Origin: CAWDVB01 sp963824105
Lineage (GTDB): Bacteria > Actinomycetota > Actinomycetes > Propionibacteriales > Nocardioidaceae
Direction: 5' to 3'
DNA: 64,000 bases
Assembly (NCBI GenBank): GCA_963824105.1
Contig: CAWGNN010000009.1
Location: 584,980 to 648,979 of the forward strand
In this document: positions 40,971 through 49,052 of the stretch, in pieces
Layout: each line of letters opens with the position of its first letter
How positions within the stretch are numbered: position 1 is the stretch's first letter
The notes under the pieces: generated by a model
The model's database searches: none
The model's input: only the letters and a program-made list of their open reading frames with translations
What the model was told of the DNA's origin: nothing
Made by a program: the position numbers and the translations under genes

Positions 40971-42368
40971 GTGACCGACCCCCAGGAGCCGACCGAGTCC
41001 GCGTCGCCCCAAGCCGAGCAGCCGGCGCCGCCCGAGTCTTCGGCACCGCAACCGCCGACGGAGGGCTATCCACCGGCGTGGCAATCGGAGCCCACTGCTG
41101 AGGTCGAGTCGGGTGCCCCGGCGGCCCCACCGTACGAGGCGGGCTACTCCGGCTACTCGGGTTACCCGGACTACTCGGGTTACCCGGGGTATTCGGACTA
41201 CTCGGGTTACCCCGGCTACTCGGGTTACCCGGGGTATTCCGGCTATTCGGGTTACCCGGGGTACTCCCAGCAGTACGGTTCGGCGGTCCCGCGCCGTTCG
41301 GCTCCTCCGGGCTGGGTGTGGGCCGTTGTCGTCGCGATCACCTTGGTGGTGGGGCTCGTCGGCGGCATGCTGGGCACCTCCCTGGTGTTGGCGGCCCGAG
41401 ACTTCTCCTCGCACGTCTCGGTGGTTCCCGCCGTCACCCAGGCACCGCTCCCGTTGAGCAACACGAGCATCGCCCAGGTGGCCGCGAAGCTCCTGCCCAG
41501 CACGGTGCAGGTGATTGCGGACCTCCCCGGGCCCAAGGCGGCGACCGGATCGGGGTTCGTCTTCGACACCGCCGGTCATGTCATCACCAACAACCACGTG
41601 GTAGCCGACGCCGCCGCGAGCGGGAAGATCCGGGTCATCGACTATCAGGGGAACTCCCACAAGGCGACCATCGTCGGGCGCAGCCAGGTGTATGACGTGG
41701 CCGTGCTGGAGGTCGCCGGGATCTCGTCCCTCCCGCCGGTGACGCTGGGGGCGTCGCGCAGCATGCAGGTTGGTGACTCTGTCGTCGCTATCGGTTCCCC
41801 GCTCGGGCTCTCCTCGACGGTCACCAGCGGGATCATCAGCGCCTTGGACCGGCCGGTGAGCGCCGGCCCGGCCAAGACGGCCAGCTTCTTCAGTGCCGTC
41901 CAGACCGACGCGGCGATCAACCCCGGAAACTCCGGGGGGCCGTTGGTCAACCTGCAGGGTGAGGTGATCGGGGTCAACTCCGCGATCGCGACCGTTAGTC
42001 GGACCGCGACCGAGGCCGGCAGCATCGGCGTGGGCTTCGCCATCCCCATCGAGCAGGTGAAGCGGACCGCCGACCAGATCGTCAAGAACGGCCATGCGCT
42101 CTACCCGGTGATCGGCGCCAGCGTCGATGTCGGGGCGAGAGGCAATGGGGCCTATGTGGAGGACGTGCCCTCCGGGACCCCATCGGACCAGGCCGGGATC
42201 AAGAAGGGTGATGTGGTCGTCGCCTTCGACGGGATCGCGGTGCACAACGGCGTCGAGCTGATCGTGCTGATCCGGCTCTATCAGCCGGGCGACTCCGTGA
42301 CGCTGTCGGTCCGCCGAGACGGCACCGTGCGCAAGATCCAGCTGACCCTCGGCGGCAAAGAGGGCTAG
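40971..42368 (+). CDS. htrA: HtrA/DegP-type serine protease with Tyr-rich N-terminal repeats
   Basis: The 465-residue protease degrades or refolds damaged envelope proteins. An N-terminal cytoplasmic tail of ~115 residues contains a low-complexity GYSGY/GYPGY run, then one membrane helix (WAVVVAITLVVGLVGGMLG). The trypsin-like domain has catalytic His (ITNNHVVAD), Asp (VYDVAVLEV) and Ser (GNSGGPLVN), followed by a PDZ domain (GAYVEDVPSGTPSDQAGIKK). GTG 40971 follows GGGGAGA; GTG 40944 is also in frame. Confidence 0.93.
   Translation: MTDPQEPTESASPQAEQPAPPESSAPQPPTEGYPPAWQSEPTAEVESGAPAAPPYEAGYSGYSGYPDYSGYPGYSDYSGYPGYSGYPGYSGYSGYPGYSQQYGSAVPRRSAPPGWVWAVVVAITLVVGLVGGMLGTSLVLAARDFSSHVSVVPAVTQAPLPLSNTSIAQVAAKLLPSTVQVIADLPGPKAATGSGFVFDTAGHVITNNHVVADAAASGKIRVIDYQGNSHKATIVGRSQVYDVAVLEVAGISSLPPVTLGASRSMQVGDSVVAIGSPLGLSSTVTSGIISALDRPVSAGPAKTASFFSAVQTDAAINPGNSGGPLVNLQGEVIGVNSAIATVSRTATEAGSIGVGFAIPIEQVKRTADQIVKNGHALYPVIGASVDVGARGNGAYVEDVPSGTPSDQAGIKKGDVVVAFDGIAVHNGVELIVLIRLYQPGDSVTLSVRRDGTVRKIQLTLGGKEG
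41143..41271 (+). repeat. DNA tandem repeat encoding GY(S/P)-rich segment of HtrA
   Basis: Variants of GGCTACTCGGGTTACCCG repeat about eight times in frame, encoding alternating Gly-Tyr-Ser and Gly-Tyr-Pro triplets. Such arrays are prone to length change. Confidence 0.85.
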
Positions 42369-42438
42369 ATGCAGCGGCCCGTGCCGTTGTGAACCCGGGC
42401 TGCGGGGACCTGGCCCGGAGTAGTCGCTTCTTGGCGAG

Positions 42439-42762
42439 TCAGGTTGCGTCGACGTCGTACGGCGGACGTTCACCGAGCTCGAGCGGTCGCTGACCCGGTC
42501 GAGCGGTGTCACCGGGGTCCTCCCACGCTTCCTGCACGGTCTTGCGGATCGCGTTGCGGGGGTCCAGATCGGTCAGCTCGAAGTTGGCGTAGTCCGGCCC
42601 CAGCTCGCGCCGGATGTCGTCGCGGGCGCGGTCGGCATAGCGCCGCAGCTCGCGCACCATCTTTCCGGCCTGACGGGCGTACTCGGGAAGCTTGTCGGGG
42701 CCGAACACAAAGAACGCGACGATCGCGATGACCGCCAGCTCCGGAAGTCCGACGCCGAACAC
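42439..42762 (-). CDS. tatB: Twin-arginine translocase subunit TatB
   Basis: The 107-residue protein has the N-terminal helix FGVGLPELAVIAIVAFFVFG, the hinge PDKLPE and a long amphipathic helix (YARQAGKMVRELRRYADRA). Glu in the first helix and length favour TatB over TatA. GTG 42762 starts just past the mrp stop (2 bp), so the two are an operon. It converges on htrA. Confidence 0.9.
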   Translation of the reverse strand: MFGVGLPELAVIAIVAFFVFGPDKLPEYARQAGKMVRELRRYADRARDDIRRELGPDYANFELTDLDPRNAIRKTVQEAWEDPGDTARPGQRPLELGERPPYDVDAT

Positions 42763-42764
42763 TT

Positions 42765-43919
42765 CTAGCCCCCGGTCACCGGAGTGAGGTTGAGCATGCG
42801 GCCGGCAAGCCCTCGGCCCTTGCCGGCGAGCGCCTTGGCGATGCGACTGAACGCCTGCGCGGTCGGGGACTCGGGTTCGGCGATCACGATCGGGATCCCT
42901 GCGTCGCCCGCCGCACGCAGCGACAGGTCGAGCGGGATACGACCCAGCACCGGCACGGCCGATCCGAGCCGGAGGGAGAGCCCCTCGGCGACCCGGTCGC
43001 CACCCCCGCTGCCGAAGACCTCGATCTTGTGCTCGTCGCCACAGTGCGGGCAGGGAAGGTACGACATGTTCTCGATCACGCCGACCAAGCGCTGGTGCAT
43101 CATCTGAGCCATCGCTCCGGCCCGTTCGGCAACCTCGGCGGCCGCCTCCTGCGGGGTGGTGACCACGATGACCTCGGCGTTGGGCAGGTGTTGTCCCAGC
43201 GAGATGGCCATGTCGCCGGTGCCTGGCGGCAGGTCGAGGAAGAGCGCGTCGATGTCGCCCCAGTAGAAGTCCGACAGCATCTGGACCAGCGCTCGGTCCA
43301 GCATCGGGCCACGCCACGGAATGACGTCCTCCCGGTTCGGCTTGAGGACCCCCATGCTGATCACCGACGGGCCGGCCTCGGTCGGGACCGGCATGTACAT
43401 GTCCTCGACTCGGGTGGGCCTGAGCTCGGAGATGCCGAGCATCGCCGGGATCGAGTGGCCGTAGATGTCGGCGTCGACGATGCCGACCTTGAGTCCCTGC
43501 TGGGCCATCGCGACCGCGAGGTTCACCGTGACCGAGGACTTGCCGACACCCCCCTTGCCCGAGGCGACGGCGTACACCTTGGTCAGCGAGTCGGCCTTGG
43601 CGAACGGGATCTCGCTGGGTGCCTGGCCGCCACGCAGCGCGGTCTGCAGCGCCGCGCGCTGCTCGTCGTTCATCGCGCCCATCTGCACCCCGACCGAGGT
43701 CACTCCGTCGACGTTGAGCAGAGCTGCCGTGATGTCACGCGTCAGCGTGTCCTTCAACGGGCAGCCGGACGTGGTGAGGAGGACATCGACGGTAACCCGG
43801 CCCTCGCTGGTGACCTCGAAGCCCTCGACCATGCCGAGCTCGGTGATGGGACGCCGGATCTCGGGATCGTTGACAGTGGCCAGGGCCGCGGTGATCTCGT
43901 CGCGTGACGGGGTGCTCAT
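42765..43919 (-). CDS. mrp: Mrp/NBP35-type iron-sulfur cluster carrier ATPase
   Basis: The 384-residue protein has an N-terminal MIP18-like domain (TVDVLLTTSGCPLKDTL), then a P-loop VASGKGGVGKSS, DADIYGHSIP and the cluster-binding CPHC within ENMSYLPCPHCGDEHK. Family members carry [4Fe-4S] clusters to target proteins. ATG 43919 is 7 nt from a TACTCT -10, consistent with a leaderless start. Confidence 0.95.
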   Translation of the reverse strand: MSTPSRDEITAALATVNDPEIRRPITELGMVEGFEVTSEGRVTVDVLLTTSGCPLKDTLTRDITAALLNVDGVTSVGVQMGAMNDEQRAALQTALRGGQAPSEIPFAKADSLTKVYAVASGKGGVGKSSVTVNLAVAMAQQGLKVGIVDADIYGHSIPAMLGISELRPTRVEDMYMPVPTEAGPSVISMGVLKPNREDVIPWRGPMLDRALVQMLSDFYWGDIDALFLDLPPGTGDMAISLGQHLPNAEVIVVTTPQEAAAEVAERAGAMAQMMHQRLVGVIENMSYLPCPHCGDEHKIEVFGSGGGDRVAEGLSLRLGSAVPVLGRIPLDLSLRAAGDAGIPIVIAEPESPTAQAFSRIAKALAGKGRGLAGRMLNLTPVTGG

Positions 43920-43926
43920 GCGGCAA

Positions 43927-43932
43927 AGAGTA
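43927..43932 (-). promoter_or_regulatory. -10 element TACTCT, leaderless start of mrp
   Basis: On the minus strand TACTCT, 7 nt, ATG 43919. Confidence 0.6.
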
Positions 43933-43944
43933 CCTAGCGACAGG

Positions 43945-44514
43945 TCAGGAGGTTGAGGCCGGGGAGTCGCCGCCCTCGGCGGGCTCGTCGGGCTCGTCGG
44001 GCTCGACGGGCTCCTGCTCGGCCCGGTTGCGCTCCTCGAGCTCGCTCAGCAGCGCCTTCAGCTCCGATCGCAAGTAGTCGCGGGTCGCCACCTCGCCGAG
44101 CGCCATCCGCAACGAGGCCATCTCTCGGGCCAGGAACTCCATATCGGCGTGGGCGTGGGCGTTGGCGATCCGGTCGCTCTCGCCGATGACCCGGTCCCGG
44201 TCTTCCTGCCGGTTCTGGGCCAGCAGGATCAGCGGCGCGGCATACGACGCCTGCAGGCTCAGGATCAGGGTCAAGAAGATGAACGGGTACTTGTCGAACG
44301 AGTCGCCCCACGGAGCGACCCAGTTCCAGCCGATCCAAACGACGACGAAGGCCGTCATCCAGATCAGGAAGCGCGCCGTGCCCATATACCGGGCGAAGGA
44401 CTCCGCGAACTTGCCGAAGGTGTCGGGGGAGACGTGCGGTCGCTTGAAGATGCGCGGGCCCTGCTCGCGGGGTGTGTCCAGCGGACGGCTGGGGCGAAGT
44501 CGGTGATCGGCCAT
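43945..44514 (-). CDS. DUF1003 membrane protein
   Basis: The 189-residue protein has two central membrane helices (FLIWMTAFVVVWIGWNWVAP; FIFLTLILSLQASYAAPLIL) in the DUF1003 pattern, followed by AQNRQEDRDRVIGESDR and a charged C-terminal helix with an acidic tail. ATG 44514 follows GGAGGGG. It overlaps the end of the MgtE-N/CBS gene by bases at 44516 to within 2 bp, and the two are a pair in other actinomycetes. Function unknown; a link to Mg2+ is inferred from the neighbour. Confidence 0.85.
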   Translation of the reverse strand: MADHRLRPSRPLDTPREQGPRIFKRPHVSPDTFGKFAESFARYMGTARFLIWMTAFVVVWIGWNWVAPWGDSFDKYPFIFLTLILSLQASYAAPLILLAQNRQEDRDRVIGESDRIANAHAHADMEFLAREMASLRMALGEVATRDYLRSELKALLSELEERNRAEQEPVEPDEPDEPAEGGDSPASTS

Positions 44515-44515
44515 G

Positions 44516-45760
44516 TCACCCCTCCTCCCCCTCATGGTCCCGCCAGTTGTCGGGAAGCAAGTGATCGAGGATGTCGTCGACCGTCACTGCGCCGAGCAGC
44601 CGGCCCGCCTCGTCGACGACCGCCGATGCGATGAGGTTGTAGGTCGCAAGGTGACGTGCGACGTCCTCCAGCGTGGCGTTGGCGCGCAGGGGTGCGATGT
44701 CGCTGTCGAGCGCGCTGCTCACCAGGCTCGACGGGGGCTCGCGGAGCAGGCGCTGGATGTGTGCCACGCCGAGGAGTCGCCCGGTGGGCGTCTCCAGAGG
44801 CGGTCGGACGACGTAGACGAGCGCCGCGATCGAGGGGGTCAGCTCCTCCTGGCGCACCCGCGCCAGCGCATCGGCGATCGTGGCGTCCGGAGACAAGATG
44901 ACCGGCTCGGTCGTCATCATTCCGCCGGCGGTGGTCTCCTCGTACGACATCAGGCGCCGGACGTCCTCAGCCTCCTCGGGCTCCATCAGAGCCAGGAGGG
45001 TCTCGGCGGTCTCCGGCGGGAGCTCGGCAATCAGGTCGGCTGCGTCGTCGGGCTCCATCTCCTCGAGCACGTCCGCCGCGCGCTCGGTGTCCAGGTACTT
45101 GAGGATCTCGACCTGGTCCTCCTCGGGGAGCTCCTCGAGCACGTCGGCAAGCCGGACGTCGTCCAGGGCCGCGGCGACCTCGCCCTTGCGCTTGGCGGGC
45201 AGGTCCTGCATCACGTGCGCCAAGTCGGCCGGGCGCATCTCCTGGAAGGTCTCGAGCAGATGGTCGGCGCCTTGCGCGGTCTCGCGTTGCAGTCCCTCGA
45301 TCTCGCTCCACTTGACGATATGGGTCTGGCCTCGGCGCCCGAAGCGATGGGATCCCTCGCGGAGCGCCACTCGAGTGATCGCCCAGTCGCGGTTGTGCTG
45401 CTGCTCCAGCCCCACGTCGTACACGACGCCCTTGGTGTCGGTGCCCGAGATGCTGACTTGGCGGTCCAGCAGCTCTCCGAGCACGCGGGTCTCCCCGTGA
45501 CGTTGCTCGAAGCGCCTCATGTTGACCAGACCGGTGGTGATCACGCTCCCCGAGCCGATATGGGTCACCCGGGTCATGGGGACGAAGATCGACCGGCGAC
45601 CGGCGACTTCCACCACCAGACCCAGGATGCGCGGTGGGTTTCCCGACGATCGGAGCATCGCGACCAGATCGCGTAGCCGGCCGACCTGGTCGCCTGTGGG
45701 GTCGAAGACCGGCAACCCGGATATCCGGGCTGCGTAGATCCGTCCGGTCTGGGTGCTCAC
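44516..45760 (-). CDS. Soluble MgtE N-domain plus CBS-domain protein
   Basis: The 414-residue protein begins with a PRC-barrel-like region (RIYAARISGLPVFDPTGDQV), then MgtE N-domain helical repeats (EMRPADLAHVMQDLPAKRKG, EELPEEDQVEILKYLD) and two CBS domains (TTEPVILSPDATIADALARV; VVDEAGRLLGAVTVDDIL). No membrane part follows, so it cannot transport Mg2+ itself; it may sense Mg2+ for a partner such as the DUF1003 protein. GTG 45760 is set by TAGGCT 8 nt upstream. Confidence 0.9.
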   Translation of the reverse strand: MSTQTGRIYAARISGLPVFDPTGDQVGRLRDLVAMLRSSGNPPRILGLVVEVAGRRSIFVPMTRVTHIGSGSVITTGLVNMRRFEQRHGETRVLGELLDRQVSISGTDTKGVVYDVGLEQQHNRDWAITRVALREGSHRFGRRGQTHIVKWSEIEGLQRETAQGADHLLETFQEMRPADLAHVMQDLPAKRKGEVAAALDDVRLADVLEELPEEDQVEILKYLDTERAADVLEEMEPDDAADLIAELPPETAETLLALMEPEEAEDVRRLMSYEETTAGGMMTTEPVILSPDATIADALARVRQEELTPSIAALVYVVRPPLETPTGRLLGVAHIQRLLREPPSSLVSSALDSDIAPLRANATLEDVARHLATYNLIASAVVDEAGRLLGAVTVDDILDHLLPDNWRDHEGEEG

Positions 45761-45768
45761 GACCAGCA

Positions 45769-45774
45769 AGCCTA
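45769..45774 (-). promoter_or_regulatory. -10 element TAGGCT, leaderless start of MgtE-N/CBS gene
   Basis: On the minus strand TAGGCT, 8 nt, GTG 45760. Confidence 0.7.
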
Positions 45775-45872
45775 ATGCCTGAACTCCCGCGATCAGCGGG
45801 TCGAAGCGCGCCCGGAAGGGTGTTTCGCGAGCCGAGTGATCCGTCGGCCCAGGAGGCTGCCAGACTGAAAGC

Positions 45873-46757
45873 ATGCTGCGTTACGACATCGTCGACGTGT
45901 TCGCTGACCGCCCGTTCGCGGGCAACCCACTCGCTGTCGTCCACGACGCCGCCGACCTCTCCTTCGAGCAGTGTCTGGCTGTGGCGCGCGAGTTCAACCT
46001 GTCCGAGACGACCTTCCCGGTCCCCCGGAACGAGACCGAGTACGACGTCCGCATCTTCACCCCCGCGGGCGAGCTTCCCTTCGCCGGGCACCCGACCTTG
46101 GGCACGGCCTGGGTGCTTCGGGAGAAGGGCCTGCTCCGTGGGACCACGGTGACCCAGCACTGCGGCGCAGGCGAGGTCCCCGTCCGCTTCACCGGCGGTG
46201 AGGGGGGTCGCGTCGAGTTGGCCGCCGCGCGACGCGACTGGCTGGGGCCGCTGCCCCGTGACGTGGCACTCCAGTTGGCGAACGACCTTGGGCTCTCCAC
46301 GGTCGACCTCGTCGAAGAGCCGACCTACGTCGCCGGGACCGGACTCAACTTCGTCCACCTCCAGGTCCACCCCTCCGCCATCGCCCTGGCCTGGCCGATG
46401 TTGGCCCCCTTCGGCGGCTATGACCTGGAGCTGTCGGCCCTCGGCAGGGCTCAGGACCCGGTCGAGGGGATCAACCTGTTCGCCGTCGACGAGGTGGATG
46501 GCCGGATGCTGGTGCGCTCCCGCGTCTTCGTCCCCGGCCTCAACATCCCCGAGGACCCGGGCACCGGCTCCGCCGCCACCGGACTGGGGCAGGTGCTGGT
46601 TCAGCTCGATCTCCTGCCCGACGGGGGAAGCTTCGAGATTCTGCAAGGGGTCGAGCTCGGCCGGCCGAGCCGACTGTCGGTGCGCGTCGAAGGCGACGTG
46701 TCCCACGTCTCCGGTCCGGTCTGGCCGATCGCATCCGGGCAGATGCAGGTGCCCTGA
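45873..46757 (+). CDS. PhzF-family isomerase-like protein
   Basis: The 294-residue protein has VDVFADRPFAGNPLAVV, the catalytic-Glu region SETTFPVP, FTPAGELPFAGHPTLGTAWV and, late, EDPGTGSAATGLGQ: the diaminopimelate-epimerase-like PhzF fold. PhzF of phenazine synthesis is the named member but most are of unknown role. No phenazine genes are seen here. ATG 45873; no clear ribosome site. Confidence 0.88.
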   Translation: MLRYDIVDVFADRPFAGNPLAVVHDAADLSFEQCLAVAREFNLSETTFPVPRNETEYDVRIFTPAGELPFAGHPTLGTAWVLREKGLLRGTTVTQHCGAGEVPVRFTGGEGGRVELAAARRDWLGPLPRDVALQLANDLGLSTVDLVEEPTYVAGTGLNFVHLQVHPSAIALAWPMLAPFGGYDLELSALGRAQDPVEGINLFAVDEVDGRMLVRSRVFVPGLNIPEDPGTGSAATGLGQVLVQLDLLPDGGSFEILQGVELGRPSRLSVRVEGDVSHVSGPVWPIASGQMQVP

Positions 46758-46766
46758 GGCACCTGC
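46745..46766. terminator. Convergent terminator hairpin with stop codon in loop
   Basis: A perfect 9-bp stem GCAGGTGCC / GGCACCTGC encloses CTGA, which contains the phzF TGA. It sits between two convergent genes 20 bp apart. Confidence 0.75.
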
Positions 46767-46776
46767 CCCGGGCGGG

Positions 46777-47484
46777 TCAGCCGGTGATCGTGGCGAGGGC
46801 CAGGTTGATCATCTCGTCGTAGGTCGACTGACGCTCCTCAGCCGTGCTGGCCTCCCCGGTGAAAATGTGGTCGGAGACGGTCAGGATCGCGAGGGCTTCC
46901 CGGCCGAGCTCCGCGGCCTTCGTGTAGAGCCCGGCTGCTTCCATCTCGACGGCCAGGACGCCGTACTGGGCCAGCTTCTCGGCGATGTCGTGCCGGGGGT
47001 GGTAGAAGGAGTCGCTGGACAGTACCGGTCCCACCAGCGCACTGCCGGTCACATGATCGGCCGCGAGCTCCGCCGCCCTCCTCAGCAGGTCGAATCCCGC
47101 GACCGGAGCAAAGTCGATCCCGCCGAACGTGAGCTTGTTGATGGCCGAGTCCGTGCTCGCTCCCGAGGCGATGACGACGTCTCGCAGGTGGAGTCGTGAG
47201 GACATCCCGCCGCAGGTGCCGACCCTGATGATCTTCTCGACGTCGTACTGCGTGTAGAGCTCGTGGGCGTAGATCCCGATCGACGGAAGGCCCATCCCCG
47301 ATCCCTGGACGGAGACCCGGTGACCCTTCCAGGTCCCGGTGTAGCCGAGCATGCCGCGGACCTCGTTGTAGAGCTCCGCTCCCTCGAGGAAGTTCTCGGC
47401 GATCCACCGGGCTCGCAAGGGATCTCCGGGCATGAGGACAAGGGGTGCGATCTGACCTGGCTTGGCTCCGATATGAGTGCTCAC
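46777..47484 (-). CDS. deoD: Purine nucleoside phosphorylase, DeoD type
   Basis: The 235-residue enzyme splits purine nucleosides with phosphate. HIGAKPGQIAPLVLMPGDPL (phosphate loop), the EVRGMLGYTG motif, RVGTCGG, AVEMEAAGLY and TVSDHIFTGE (catalytic Asp) place it in the hexameric DeoD class. GTG 47484 is set by TAGGAT 7 nt upstream; the frame is open further but runs into nudC sequence. Confidence 0.93.
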   Translation of the reverse strand: MSTHIGAKPGQIAPLVLMPGDPLRARWIAENFLEGAELYNEVRGMLGYTGTWKGHRVSVQGSGMGLPSIGIYAHELYTQYDVEKIIRVGTCGGMSSRLHLRDVVIASGASTDSAINKLTFGGIDFAPVAGFDLLRRAAELAADHVTGSALVGPVLSSDSFYHPRHDIAEKLAQYGVLAVEMEAAGLYTKAAELGREALAILTVSDHIFTGEASTAEERQSTYDEMINLALATITG

Positions 47485-47491
47485 TCGCTCG

Positions 47492-47497
47492 ATCCTA
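47492..47497 (-). promoter_or_regulatory. -10 element TAGGAT, leaderless start of deoD
   Basis: On the minus strand TAGGAT, 7 nt, GTG 47484. Lies 26 bp from the opposing nudC -10. Confidence 0.7.
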
Positions 47498-47522
47498 TTG
47501 CCGTCGAGGCGGGCGGCCACCG

Positions 47523-47528
47523 TAGGCT
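47523..47528 (+). promoter_or_regulatory. -10 element TAGGCT, leaderless start of nudC
   Basis: TAGGCT, 6 nt, GTG 47535. Back to back with the deoD promoter. Confidence 0.7.
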
Positions 47529-47534
47529 CGACGC

Positions 47535-48414
47535 GTGCCCTCCAATCCCCGGATCTCGCTGCATTCGGACGACCACGACCGAGCCGGACATCGGCGCACC
47601 GACGACAAGTGGCTGGAGGAAGCGTGGGCCGACCCGAGCGCCCGGGTGCTGCTCGTCGCCGAGGGAAAGATGCCGGTCGAGGGCGACCGCCCCGTCTGGC
47701 TGATGCCCGTCCGAGGCGCCGGAGGGGACAAGGGTCTTCCTGGGGTCGACGGCGGAGGGCCCGCGCTTCGCCGTGGTCCTCGACCGGTCGGCCGAATCCG
47801 AGGAATGGGCCGGGCTCCGTCTGCTCGGGCCGGTGATGGCAACCGACGAGATCGGCCCGGTCGTCCAGGCGGTGGCGTTGGGGGAGTGGCACCGCGGGAC
47901 CCGCTTCTGCCCCCGGTGCGGCGGCCGCCTCGCGGCGGTGTCGGCGGGTCACGTGCTTCGCTGTGAGTCCTGCGGGACCCAGCAGTTCCCGCGCAGCGAC
48001 CCGGCGGTCATCATGCTGATCACCTCGGGCGACCGGGCGCTCCTCGGTCGTCACAGCCGATGGGCGGAGGGGCGCTTCTCGACCTTGGCCGGCTTCGTGG
48101 AGTCCGGGGAGTCGCTGGAACGAGCGGTGGTGCGGGAGGTCTTCGAGGAGACGGGCGTGCGGGTCGGTGAGGTGCGTTACTTCGCCAGCCAGCCCTGGCC
48201 GTTCCCGTCCAGCCTCATGGTCGGTTTCTTCGGGACTGCTGAGACCACCGAGATCAACGTCGACGGCGAGGAGATCGTGGAGGCCCGGTGGTTCTCGCGC
48301 GAGGAGGTCCTCGCGGGGACGACGGCAGGCTCGCTCCGGCTGCCTGCAGGGTTCTCCATCTCGCGCGCGCTCGTCGAGGAGTGGTACGGCGGACCGCTGC
48401 CCGGCTCCTGGTAG
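47535..48414 (+). pseudogene. nudC: NAD(+) diphosphatase, interrupted by a frameshift
   Basis: NudC hydrolyses NADH/NAD and removes NAD caps from RNA. The N-terminal part (47535 to ~47727) reads TDDKWLEEAWADPSARVLLV and WLMPVRGAGG; the rest, from ~47728, is in the next frame: TRVFLGSTAEGPRFAVVLDR, zinc ribbon FCPRCGG and LRCESCG, Nudix box GFVESGESLERAVVREV with FEETGV, and the NADH motif SQPWPFPSS. The shift falls in the four-G run at 47724-47727; one G fewer would restore a 292-residue NudC. Either a sequencing error or a recent mutation. A C-terminal piece could still start at GTG 47773. Confidence 0.9.
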
Positions 48415-48418
48415 GCGG

Positions 48419-48637
48419 CTACTCGGGAGGCAGTCCGCGGAGCCGGCTTGCGGTGATGCCGATCTCGACCCCCTTGCCGATGGCGCCGATGAAGGTCATC
48501 ACGGCTCCGGGGACGCCGAGCAGCGCAAGAACGGCCAGTGCCGGGATGCGGGAGGTCATCTGAAGCGTCACTCCGGCTGCCAGAACGGCCACGAGGGACA
48601 CGCCCAGGCCGAGCAGGACGTAGTCCAGGGACTTCAT
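48419..48637 (-). CDS. Small two-helix membrane protein
   Basis: The 72-residue protein has two hydrophobic stretches (YVLLGLGVSLVAVLAAGVTL; LAVLALLGVPGAVMTFIGAI) and a short basic tail ending RGLPPE. No family recognised. It converges on nudC and lies after the mycoredoxin gene on the same strand. Confidence 0.6.
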   Translation of the reverse strand: MKSLDYVLLGLGVSLVAVLAAGVTLQMTSRIPALAVLALLGVPGAVMTFIGAIGKGVEIGITASRLRGLPPE

Positions 48638-48700
48638 GTCGAGCAGCGTAACCGAGCAGGGCGTTCCCGGAGGGTCCCCCGTGGGCGGCGCGACGGAGGA

Positions 48701-48964
48701 TCAGGGCAGGTCGCCGAGCGAGATCAGCTTCTCCCGGACCTGGCGGACCGAGGGGTTGGTGTGGGCCGAGCCGTCGGAGTAGACGAGCGTGGGGACGGTG
48801 AGGTTGCCGCCGTTGATCTGGGCGACCAAGACGGCGGCGTCGTCGACGTGCTCGATGTCGACATTGGCGAAGGAGATGCCTTCGCGTTCCAGCTGGCTCT
48901 TCAGCCGATGGCAGTAGCCGCACCACGCTGTGGTGTACATCGTTACGGCTGCCTTGCCGGTCAT
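48701..48964 (-). CDS. mrx1: Mycoredoxin (glutaredoxin-like)
   Basis: The 87-residue thioredoxin-fold protein has the active site WCGYC (Cys15, Cys18), the cis-Pro loop TVPTLVYSDG and a C-terminal helix. This is the actinobacterial glutaredoxin family that uses mycothiol to reduce mixed disulfides. ATG 48964 follows AGGAG. Order nudC, mycoredoxin, uvrD2, whiB7 matches M. tuberculosis Rv3199c-Rv3197A. Confidence 0.92.
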   Translation of the reverse strand: MTGKAAVTMYTTAWCGYCHRLKSQLEREGISFANVDIEHVDDAAVLVAQINGGNLTVPTLVYSDGSAHTNPSVRQVREKLISLGDLP

Positions 48965-49052
48965 CGTGCTCCTGTCCGAGGTGGCGTCTAGTCTTCGTTG
49001 AGTTCTGCAATCTCCATCCTCGCTAACTCTTTCAGAGGCGGACAACTTCCCG

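Noticed and set aside
41143..41271. CRISPR array
   Set aside because: The repeats are in frame, have no unique spacers and code for Gly-Tyr-Ser/Pro triplets in HtrA.
45873..46757. Phenazine biosynthesis cluster
   Set aside because: Only a PhzF-family gene is present; most members have no tie to phenazines and no other phz gene is seen.
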